DNA from: Planctomycetaceae bacterium
GTDB taxonomy: Bacteria; Planctomycetota; Planctomycetia; Pirellulales; JAEUIK01
Assembly: GCA_015493185.1 (NCBI GenBank)
Contig: WGDQ01000669.1
Coordinates: forward strand, 1 to 14,794
Direction of reading: 5' to 3'
DNA: 14,794 nucleotides
The notes under the pieces are model-generated. The model made no database searches and was not told where the DNA came from. It saw nothing but the letters and a program-made list of their open reading frames with translations. Shown in pieces: positions 7,247 to 14,051 of the stretch. The position numbers were made by a program, and so were the translations under genes. How positions within the stretch are numbered: position 1 is the stretch's first letter; each line of letters begins with the position of its first letter.

Positions 7247-9757
7247 TTGACTTCCTCTGTCGATGGGCCGCGTGCGGGCCGATGGTTGGCGCGGATTGCC
7301 TTGTTCGGTGGGGTGGCCGCATTGCTGATCGGTTTGCTGTTTTGCGTGTCGTCTCCGCTACGAAGTTTGCGGACGCTGCTCGTGCTGTTTACCGATGTGC
7401 CAGTGCTCTCGTTTCCCGACCTGCCACCGGAACAAGAGTTTCAGCGCGTGGCGAAAGCGTTGCACGAGAGCCGGAACGATTTTCATGGGCGCAAGCAGCT
7501 TCAGGACTGGCTCGATGAGCTGAATCAGCCCGGACTGGACGCGAGCGACCGCTGTGAAGCCGAGGCGGCCGCGGCGATGGAATTGCTCCGGCTAGGGCGG
7601 CTCGAACAGGCAATCGAGCGAATCGAGTCAGCCCTGAATGTTGCTGAAAACGACGCGTCGCTGAAGCACCTGTTGCCCCGGCTGTGGCGTACGGGTGCGA
7701 TCGTTTATTTGCGTGCTGCCGAGCAACAAAACTGCGTCGAGCGACACGGCGCTGAAAGTTGTCTTTTCCCGATCCGAGGTGGCGGCGTGCACATGCGGCG
7801 CCATAGCGCCGAGTTGGCCAGACGGCTGTTGCTGCGATATATGAACACCGATCCGCCCGATCGGGAGGGGATGGTCTGGCTGCTGAATGTCGTGTGCATG
7901 ATCTTGGGCGAGTATCCCGACGCGGTGCCGCCGAACTACCGCCTGATGAGCAGTCGGGTCGAGTCGGAATCTCGGGTGCCGCGGTTCGTCGATGTGGGGC
8001 CGGCCGTGGGGGTTAGCCGCTTGAGCCTGGCCGGCGGTGTGGCCGTGCTCGATTTCGACCACGATGGGCGGCTCGACATTCTCAGCTCGACTTCCGACCC
8101 TCTGGGGCCTTTGGCCCTGTTTCACAATCGTGGCGATGGTACGTTTCGCGATGTTGCCGCACGAGCCGGTTTGCGTGGGCAATTGGGTGGTTTGCACTGT
8201 CAGGCGGTCGACTACAACAACGATGGCCATCAGGACCTGTATATATTGCGCGGGGGTTGGCTGCGAACTGAGGGGCGCATTCGCAACTCGCTCTTGAGAA
8301 ACAACGGCGACGGCACATTTGCCGACGTGACCCGCGAAGCGGGCCTGGCCGATCCGCCGTATCCGTCGCAGGCCGCCGTGTGGGCCGACTTCGACAACGA
8401 CGGCTGGCTCGATCTGTTCGTCGCCAACGAAAGTATGGTGGAACTGGTCGCGTGGCCCCCGCTGAATTTTCCCTGTCAGTTGTTTCGCAACAACGGCGAC
8501 GGCACCTTCACCGACATCGCGGCCCAGGCCGGCGTGCGAAATTATGGTTGGGCCAAAGGCGTTGCCGCAGGCGACTACGACAACGACGGCGACATCGACC
8601 TTTATGTGTCGAACCACAGCCTTTGGGACGACAGCTACGGCGCGAACCGGCTGTATCGCAACAACGGCGATGGTACGTTTACTGACGTGGCGGCCGCGAT
8701 GGGGGTGCGAGGGCCGGCGCGCAGTTTCGCCACGTGGTTTTTCGACTACGACAACGACGGCTGGCTCGATTTGTTTGTGTGTCCTTATGGGGCCCCGGTC
8801 GAAGGCGATGTTCTGGCCGCCACGGCCCGCGATTATCAAGGACTACCGCATCAGGGCGTGGCGCCGTGTTTGTATCGCAACGAGCAAGGCCGCCGCTTTG
8901 TTGATGTGACCCGATCGGTGGGGCTCGATCATCCGTGGTTGGCAATGGGGGCCGGCTACGGCGATATCGACAATGACGGCTGGCTCGACATCTACCTGGG
9001 AACCGGAGAGCCGAGGTACGAAGCCATTGTGCCCAACGTATTGCTGCGCAACGACCGCGGTCGCCGATTCCTGGATGTAACCACCGCGGCCGGCGTCGGG
9101 CATCTTCAAAAGGGGCACGGCATTGCCCTGGCCGATTTCGATAACGATGGCGATCAAGACATCTATGCCGACCTGGGCGGCTTCTATCCTGGCGACCGTT
9201 TTATGAACGCACTCTTCCTGAACCGCGACCGACGGCCTCAGCGCTTTCTCAAGCTTCAGCTCGTCGGTACGACCATCAACCGGCAAGCCGTCGGTGCGCG
9301 TGTGGCAGTGAAGGTGGACACGCCCGAGGGAAGACGAACGATTCATCGAGTGGCCGGCCTTACCAGTAGCTTCGGAAGCCATCCGCCGCGACTGGAGATC
9401 GGACTGGGTATGGCCCGTCGCATCGTGGAGGTGAGTATCGAGTGGTCGGTCGAGGGGCTACGGCAGGTGCTCAACGATGTGCCTTTGAATAGCCTGTTGC
9501 GAGTAACGCAGAGCGTACCGGAATTCGAACTGTTGTTGCTCGATCCCATCGACTTCGAGCAACATCTGCCGCCCGACGAGGTCGACGAGGGCGCTGAAGA
9601 GCCGGGCGCGTTGGTGGGTGGCAGCCCGAGCCGTCATCATCAGCCTCATGGCGACGTAGATGAGAACGGCGAAGCGTCGGCAAAGCAGCAAGAGCCCGGT
9701 GCCACGAAATCGCTTGAGCCGGAACCGACCTATGGCGAAGCGGTCGATGCCAAGTAG
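7247..9757 (+). CDS. Membrane-anchored FG-GAP/VCBS repeat protein with ASPIC/UnbV C-terminal domain
   Basis: Predicted extracytoplasmic beta-propeller protein of 836 residues. A short basic start is followed by one hydrophobic segment (about 17-36, ALFGGVAALLIGLLFCV) that should act as signal or anchor. Residues about 60-230 are helical and Ala/Leu/Arg-rich, perhaps TPR-like. Seven calcium-binding DxDxDG-type loops then follow, at residues 269, 322, 381, 443, 500, 573 and 630 (for example DFDNDGWLD), several preceded by RNNGDGTF, as in integrin-alpha-like FG-GAP and CRTAC1 proteins. Residues about 674-757 look like an ASPIC/UnbV domain (INRQAVGARVAVKV, SSFGSHPPRLEIGLG). The last 80 residues are acidic, Pro- and His-containing and probably disordered. 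Such proteins are abundant in planctomycetes, and adhesion or ligand binding is assumed rather than shown. It starts at TTG behind AAGGAG. The stop codon lies in a 14-bp tandem duplication. Confidence 0.93.
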   Translation: MTSSVDGPRAGRWLARIALFGGVAALLIGLLFCVSSPLRSLRTLLVLFTDVPVLSFPDLPPEQEFQRVAKALHESRNDFHGRKQLQDWLDELNQPGLDASDRCEAEAAAAMELLRLGRLEQAIERIESALNVAENDASLKHLLPRLWRTGAIVYLRAAEQQNCVERHGAESCLFPIRGGGVHMRRHSAELARRLLLRYMNTDPPDREGMVWLLNVVCMILGEYPDAVPPNYRLMSSRVESESRVPRFVDVGPAVGVSRLSLAGGVAVLDFDHDGRLDILSSTSDPLGPLALFHNRGDGTFRDVAARAGLRGQLGGLHCQAVDYNNDGHQDLYILRGGWLRTEGRIRNSLLRNNGDGTFADVTREAGLADPPYPSQAAVWADFDNDGWLDLFVANESMVELVAWPPLNFPCQLFRNNGDGTFTDIAAQAGVRNYGWAKGVAAGDYDNDGDIDLYVSNHSLWDDSYGANRLYRNNGDGTFTDVAAAMGVRGPARSFATWFFDYDNDGWLDLFVCPYGAPVEGDVLAATARDYQGLPHQGVAPCLYRNEQGRRFVDVTRSVGLDHPWLAMGAGYGDIDNDGWLDIYLGTGEPRYEAIVPNVLLRNDRGRRFLDVTTAAGVGHLQKGHGIALADFDNDGDQDIYADLGGFYPGDRFMNALFLNRDRRPQRFLKLQLVGTTINRQAVGARVAVKVDTPEGRRTIHRVAGLTSSFGSHPPRLEIGLGMARRIVEVSIEWSVEGLRQVLNDVPLNSLLRVTQSVPEFELLLLDPIDFEQHLPPDEVDEGAEEPGALVGGSPSRHHQPHGDVDENGEASAKQQEPGATKSLEPEPTYGEAVDAK

Positions 9758-9770
9758 TCGATGCCAAGTA
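9743..9770. repeat. Perfect 14-bp tandem duplication across the stop codon
   Basis: GTCGATGCCAAGTA occurs twice back to back (9743-9756 and 9757-9770). The first copy ends translation as V-D-A-K-TAG; with a single copy the frame would read V-D-A-K-TAA. The duplication therefore leaves the protein unchanged, consistent with a recent neutral slippage. Confidence 0.9.
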
Positions 9771-10254
9771 AATGAGCGAGACGCTCGTCGCACCGAGGTG
9801 ACTGGCAGGCAACGGCGAAATATCTGGCCGAGGTTGCAGGCCAAGGTAGTAGTAGGGCGGCAGTCGATCGGCACGAGCCAGGGACCATGCGTTAGGCGGT
9901 TTTGTTCGTACCCGAGGGCTCGTCACGCGGGACTGTATTCCCGATTCCCCGCGCAGGCTGGCTGCCGCGCGGTTGAGAGCAATGCCGCTCGATGTGTCCG
10001 TCCGCGGGCAGTCTCGCGGGTTGATGGCCGTTTCTCGCAATTCTTGCGGGCATTTAGCGGTTTGCGGCCTTGTTTTACGCGTTCTGCGGTTTGCTGATTT
10101 GCTGGTGAATCGGTCTGGGGGCGTGTGGCCAAAGCCGGCTATACTTTGGCCGGCGGCGTGTCGCCGGGGCGCTCGGCACGTTGTTTGTCCTGCCGCAACG
10201 TTCTCCAGGTTTTTGGTGTGCGCCAACCAACTTCTGATGCCCGGCTGTTCGTTC
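9758..10254. other. Intergenic spacer before the glycosyltransferase
   Basis: About 500 bp without a convincing gene. The glycosyltransferase frame is open back to 9973, but that stretch reads as random Arg/Val/Cys-rich protein. It contains a small hairpin GAGCG/CGCTC (9774-9786) 16 bp after the FG-GAP stop and the inverted repeat around a TATACT at 10127-10151. Confidence 0.6.
10127..10151 (+). promoter_or_regulatory. Inverted repeat enclosing a -10-like TATACT
   Basis: GGCCAAAG (10127-10134) and CTTTGGCC (10144-10151) form a perfect 8-bp inverted repeat around CCGGCTATA. TATACT spans 10140-10145, about 110 bp before the likely glycosyltransferase start. No good -35 lies 16-18 bp upstream, so an activator-dependent promoter or an RNA hairpin are both possible. 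Confidence 0.35.
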
Positions 10255-11964
10255 ATGTCGTCTCTTGCAGAATCCATGCTGCCTGTGCCGACAGAATCAC
10301 CATCGCGTCGGGTCGCGCTTCGAGAGGGCGAGAAAACGCATCGCGGCGGGGCCGTGCTGGCGATGTTGTTGCTGCTGACCGTGGCGTTGCGCCTTCCGGG
10401 AATCAACCGGCCCTTGGTTGGCAATTTTGCCACGAAAAATGCTGTGTACGGCATGATCGCCCGAAACTGGGCCCGAGGCGAGGCCGGCTTTTGGCAACCG
10501 ACGCTCGACGTGATACGTGGCCAACGCCGTGCCTGGCATTTGGTTGAAGTGCCCGTTTCGGCCTATGTGACGGGCAGCCTTTGGCGGGTCTTTGGTGGTT
10601 CGCTCGACGTTTGGGGACGGGCGACCGCGATTTGCTGGAGCATGCTGTCGGTGGCGCTGATGTATCGGCTGGTGTGCCTGTGGCACCAACGCCGCGTCGC
10701 CGTTCTGGCCGCGTTGGTCATGGCCGCGGCGCCGGTGAGTGTGATTTACGGACAAAGCTTTATGCTCGAACCATCGGTCGTCGCGCTTTCGCTGGGCGCG
10801 ATGTTGGCGGTGGCTCGATGGTGTGCGACGGCACGTTGGACGCCGGCAGCGGTGGCCATATTGCTGATGACGCTGCTACTGCTGACAAAGCTGTATATGC
10901 TCGTCTTGGCACTGCCGCTGCTGGCAATGGCCGCAGGAGATTGGAACGAACTGGGCCACGGCGGTGGATCGCCCGCCGGATCGCCCGGCCGACGTGTGGC
11001 TTTCGTGCTGATGGGCCTCGTGATCGCGGCAGTGCCGGCACTGGCGTGGTACGCGTGGGTCATGAGCGTCAGCTCGCCAGAGAGCTCTCAGGCAGATCGC
11101 ATGTTCTTTTCGCTTCGCGATAGTTTGCGATCGCACGCGTGGCCGCATCCGTTGCTCGCTACGCCGGCCTTTTACGGTCGCGTGCTGTGGAACCTGGGTA
11201 CCGTGGCGCTGACGCCAATCGGCCTGTTGTTCGCCTTACTAGCCTTCTGCGAACGGCGCTGGCGGGTGCATTGGGCCTGGTTGTTGATGGGGGGCTTCTT
11301 AATCGTCGCGCTGCCACGCAAGTTCGACGAGATGAACTATTACTTTCTTGTCGTGCTGCCGCCGCTGGCCCTGCTCGTGGCATTGGGGTGGGACCATTTG
11401 CTGCGGAGGTGGGGGGCATCGCGACAAGGGCTCATTCTCACAACCGTGGCGTTTGTGCTGTTGGGTTTACGGTTGGCCTGGCGTCCGGCCTTCGTCACGC
11501 CGGCCGAAGATCGGGCTGTGATTGCCGCGGCAGAGGCCGCGCGCCGTAGCAACCCTGCCGGCACGCCGGTTGTCACCACGCACGGTTCGACAATCGACCT
11601 GTTGTACTATTGCGATCAGTCTGGATGGGCGTTGGCTCCGAACGACCCCCGGCTAGGTAAACAACTGGTTCGCTGTCGCGAGCATGGCGCACGGCGTTGG
11701 GTGGTGGCCAATGCCGCGGCTGCCAGCCGGAGCCCGCAATGTCGTTTCTGGATGGATCGGTTGCCGCTCTTGCATGCGGGCGACGGTTTTCGAATCTACG
11801 ACTTGGAACCGGTGTCGGCGCACCAAACCGCCGGTTCCTGCGCTCCAGCGGCACGCGACACTGCAATGGCCAACGAACGGCACGCGTCGAGGTATTTTGC
11901 TAAACAAAACCGGGATGGCGGCAATGCGGTTCGTTGCACCACGGTTCACGCTGCGACCACGTAA
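10255..11964 (+). CDS. GT39/ArnT-like integral membrane glycosyltransferase (GT-C fold)
   Basis: Predicted 569-residue polytopic membrane enzyme of the type that transfers a sugar from a polyprenyl-phosphate donor to lipid, glycan or protein outside the cytoplasmic membrane. It has a short polar N-terminus, then a first helix near 33-50 (VLAMLLLLTVALRLPG), a loop with NRPLVGNFATKNAVYGMIARNW (in pieces around 52-73), and about ten hydrophobic segments up to roughly residue 420. A soluble C-terminal part follows (VVTTHGSTIDLLYYC, WVVANAAAA, DGFRIYDLEP). The classical acidic pair of GT39 loop 1 is absent; NFATKN (57-62) stands in its place and E98 in HLVEVPVSAY is a candidate acid. The start is uncertain: ATGs at 10237, 10255 and 10276 are possible and none has a clear ribosome binding site. 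Residues after about 520 look like a non-conserved tail overlapping the convergent gene. Substrate unknown. Confidence 0.85.
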   Translation: MSSLAESMLPVPTESPSRRVALREGEKTHRGGAVLAMLLLLTVALRLPGINRPLVGNFATKNAVYGMIARNWARGEAGFWQPTLDVIRGQRRAWHLVEVPVSAYVTGSLWRVFGGSLDVWGRATAICWSMLSVALMYRLVCLWHQRRVAVLAALVMAAAPVSVIYGQSFMLEPSVVALSLGAMLAVARWCATARWTPAAVAILLMTLLLLTKLYMLVLALPLLAMAAGDWNELGHGGGSPAGSPGRRVAFVLMGLVIAAVPALAWYAWVMSVSSPESSQADRMFFSLRDSLRSHAWPHPLLATPAFYGRVLWNLGTVALTPIGLLFALLAFCERRWRVHWAWLLMGGFLIVALPRKFDEMNYYFLVVLPPLALLVALGWDHLLRRWGASRQGLILTTVAFVLLGLRLAWRPAFVTPAEDRAVIAAAEAARRSNPAGTPVVTTHGSTIDLLYYCDQSGWALAPNDPRLGKQLVRCREHGARRWVVANAAAASRSPQCRFWMDRLPLLHAGDGFRIYDLEPVSAHQTAGSCAPAARDTAMANERHASRYFAKQNRDGGNAVRCTTVHAATT

Positions 11965-13641
11965 ACCCGTGGTCGCTGAGCTGTCAGGCTCGCATAAATC
12001 GGCCCAATAGATTCTGAAACGACGATCGCAGCGCCGGCAACGGACACGACGTCCTAGATACTTCAGCGGCGGTGTCGCCTCGTTGCCGCACTGGGGACAA
12101 TGTACCTTGAGCCGAAGCTGCTCAGCATGCGCTGCGTGCCAGGCCGCGTCAGCAACGCCGCGCATCTCGATGTCGTCGGGTTGCAATGTGGTGAGCAGTT
12201 TGCGATCGAGCTCCGCGATTGCCGCCAGCCGGTTAGCCTGACGGCGGATTGCCTGTTCGAATACGTTGCGGCTCAAGCGGCCATTGCCAAAGTGCTCGTC
12301 ACGGTGTTGCACGAGGTAGCGGAAGCCCAAGAGCAATTTGACACGGGTTGCCGGCAGCAGCCGATAATCGTTTTTATTGCACATCGATTCGAATATCCGG
12401 CCAAGCTCGGCTGGCGAATAGTCAGGAAAGTTGAGCCGCCGGCTGAATCGCGATGACAGCCCCGGGTTGCTATGCAACAGGCGTTCCATCGGCCCGGTAT
12501 AGCCTGCCAAAATGACAACCAGGCGTTCGCGGTCGTCTTCCATGCGTTTGAGCAAGGCCTGAACGGCTTCGTGGCCGTAGGCGTCGCGTCCTTCGTCGCT
12601 GATAAGGCTGTAGGCTTCGTCGATGAACAACACGCCGTCGAGGGCCTCGTCGATCTTGCGGTGCGTTTTGGGCGAGGTTTGCCCCGCATATTGGGCGACC
12701 AACCCCGAGCGATCGGTTTCAACCAAATGGCCTCGGGCGAGAATGCCCATGCCCGCGAAGATGCGACCGATGAGCCGCGCCACGGTGGTTTTGCCCGTTC
12801 CAGGGTTGCCTTGAAACACCATGTGCAGGCTGACGCGCGTTTCGGGTAGCCCCTGTTGCCCGCGAATGCGCTGCACCTTAAGGAAGTTGACCAACGTGTG
12901 CACTTCCTGCTTGACACTGGCCAGCCCGATCAGTTGGTCCAGCTCGGACAAGGCTTCGGCCAGTTGATCGCCCGGTGGTTTTTCGACGACGCGCGCTTTG
13001 CGCGAGCGGGCCGGTTTCAGGTCGCACTGGTCGCGTACGGCCTCAACGGTGTGCTGAACGTCGCGCATGGCGGAGCTGGGCTGTGCATCCAGCGGCGTTG
13101 TGGCCAGAGGCATTGGACGATTGAGCGACCGCGCCAGTTGATTTTGCAGGTGCATCAGTTGGGTGGCTTCCTCGGGCACAAGGCGACCATCGATTTTCGC
13201 CACCACATTGGCCATGCGCACCACGACCGATGCCAGATGCGTTGCTTCCTGACGCGTGGCGTCGTCCCCGCTGGCAAAGGGCCCGAGCAAGTCGTTCCAG
13301 CGGAGTTTGTCGGCCTGTTGCGATACATGCCGAACGCATTGTTCGAGACGTTCGCCCTCGAGCGACTGATTCCAAATGTGTTGGAACAGCAAGGTCGCCA
13401 GTTCGCGTTCTTCGGCCGACCACTTCCAATCGGTGCGGGCCATTTCGACAAACACTTTGAGCAGCAGCCCACGATGCAATTCGTCCATCGTGGTCATCCA
13501 CTCCGACGGTTGGTTGCCATCTCGGGTGGGCTGTTCGGCGGCAAGTCGCGCGGCCTGCTGCTGGTACAACCGCCGGCAATCGCGCAGCGAGCGACGGAAC
13601 TCACGGATCAGTTCGGCGTGGTGTTTGTAGCGTGGCGACAT
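11653..13641 (-). CDS. TerB-like / CbbX-SpoVK-type AAA+ ATPase / zinc-ribbon fusion protein
   Basis: Predicted 662-residue cytoplasmic ATPase. Residues 50-175 are helical with two TerB-like halves: ARTDWKWSAEERELA (68-82) and AKIDGRLVPEEATQL (148-162). The AAA+ module follows: GLASVKQEV near 240, Walker A GNPGTGKTT (278-286), Walker B LFIDEA (338-343), an ILAGY sensor-1 strand, NPGLSSRFSRR (392-402) with arginine-finger candidates, and a sensor-2-like GNGRLSRN (452-459). This is the pattern of CbbX and SpoVK, ring ATPases that remodel partner proteins. A CxxC...CxxC zinc ribbon (C515, C518, C535, C538) then ends in YWADL at 549. Residues 550-662 resemble nothing and lie partly antisense to the glycosyltransferase, so they look like read-through after a lost stop. 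ATG 13641 is chosen; TTG 13668 would add nine residues. Neither has a ribosome binding site. The partner protein is unknown, and no rubisco gene is nearby. Confidence 0.88.
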   Translation of the reverse strand: MSPRYKHHAELIREFRRSLRDCRRLYQQQAARLAAEQPTRDGNQPSEWMTTMDELHRGLLLKVFVEMARTDWKWSAEERELATLLFQHIWNQSLEGERLEQCVRHVSQQADKLRWNDLLGPFASGDDATRQEATHLASVVVRMANVVAKIDGRLVPEEATQLMHLQNQLARSLNRPMPLATTPLDAQPSSAMRDVQHTVEAVRDQCDLKPARSRKARVVEKPPGDQLAEALSELDQLIGLASVKQEVHTLVNFLKVQRIRGQQGLPETRVSLHMVFQGNPGTGKTTVARLIGRIFAGMGILARGHLVETDRSGLVAQYAGQTSPKTHRKIDEALDGVLFIDEAYSLISDEGRDAYGHEAVQALLKRMEDDRERLVVILAGYTGPMERLLHSNPGLSSRFSRRLNFPDYSPAELGRIFESMCNKNDYRLLPATRVKLLLGFRYLVQHRDEHFGNGRLSRNVFEQAIRRQANRLAAIAELDRKLLTTLQPDDIEMRGVADAAWHAAHAEQLRLKVHCPQCGNEATPPLKYLGRRVRCRRCDRRFRIYWADLCEPDSSATTGLRGRSVNRGATNRIAAIPVLFSKIPRRVPFVGHCSVACRWSAGTGGLVRRHRFQVVDSKTVARMQERQPIHPETTLRAPAGSRGIGHHPTPCAMLATANQLFT
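11953..11976. terminator. 9-bp perfect hairpin between the convergent genes
   Basis: GCGACCACG (11953-11961) pairs with CGTGGTCGC (11968-11976) around the loop TAAACC, which holds the TAA stop of the glycosyltransferase. Being symmetrical, it could end transcription in either direction. Neither strand has a T-run, so it would not be a classical intrinsic terminator. Confidence 0.5.
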
Positions 13642-13655
13642 GAAACGGTCATCTG

Positions 13656-13667
13656 TGGTCGCGACCA
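13656..13667. promoter_or_regulatory. 12-bp perfect palindrome in front of the AAA+ gene
   Basis: TGGTCGCGACCA lies 15 bp upstream of ATG 13641 and overlaps the alternative TTG start codon. A dimeric repressor site is possible, or the mRNA could fold over the start. GC-rich palindromes of this size also occur by chance. Confidence 0.3.
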
Positions 13668-13931
13668 ACGAGGATGATTTCGTCAGCAGGTCGGTTGCAA
13701 AATGGCTTCGTCGGTGAGCGGCAAGGACACGACTTCATCAGGCCAAGCAGACCGGATCGCAAGTACATTCGAGCATGTGCTGATGTCCGATGCCCTGACG
13801 CAGGGCTGAGGTGCTTTTGACGGCTGGTGGTCGGAATGAGTTTTTCAACGGCTGCCGGGTCGGCCAATACCTTTGCGAGGCATCTCCGTAGGCAAATCGT
13901 GCCTTGCGGATTATAACCAACGGATCGATGG

Positions 13932-14001
13932 TCGATGCGCCGGCGATCGAGCGGCAAAAGTTCGCTACTCGCTCGCTTCGCACGCCGGGACCTGCGAGCG
14001 A
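13932..14001 (+). promoter_or_regulatory. Two stem-loops in the putative nhaA leader
   Basis: TCGAT/ATCGA (13932-13936 and 13946-13950) and an 8-bp perfect stem TCGCTCGC/GCGAGCGA (13969-13976 and 13994-14001) with a 17-nt loop. The second ends 50 nt before the nhaA ATG. A cation-responsive leader is conceivable because some bacterial nhaA genes carry Li+/Na+-type riboswitches, but I could not match a consensus. Confidence 0.35.
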
Positions 14002-14051
14002 TGGGCTTCTTGCGTTGATTTTCATTGAACGACCGAAGCAGCGGTACCGCG

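Larger units (their letters stand above)
13642..14051. other. Divergent promoter region between the AAA+ gene and nhaA
   Basis: About 410 bp with no convincing gene. It contains a 12-bp palindrome TGGTCGCGACCA (13656-13667) just upstream of the AAA+ start, a GCCCTG/CAGGGC hairpin with 3-nt loop (13792-13806), a -10-like TATAAC (13912-13917) without a matching -35, and two stem-loops in the probable nhaA leader. A 27-codon frame beginning at the ATG near 13838 is probably chance. Confidence 0.55.

Noticed and set aside
7628..8839. 403-codon open frame on the minus strand
   Set aside because: It is exactly antisense to the FG-GAP repeats. Its Val/Ile-rich repeats mirror the DNDG codons, and no start signal or family fits.
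9973..10254. N-terminal extension of the glycosyltransferase frame
   Set aside because: The extension is Cys/Arg/Val-rich without family character, and a promoter-like inverted repeat lies within it.
9471..10454. 327-codon open frame on the minus strand
   Set aside because: Spans the end of the FG-GAP gene, a spacer and the start of the glycosyltransferase. Composition looks random and there is no ribosome binding site.
12856..13677. 273-codon open frame on the plus strand
   Set aside because: Antisense to the TerB/AAA+ coding sequence, which has clear motifs. The plus-strand translation has none.
13838..13918. 27-codon frame in the nhaA upstream region
   Set aside because: No ribosome binding site and no recognisable product; such frames are expected by chance.
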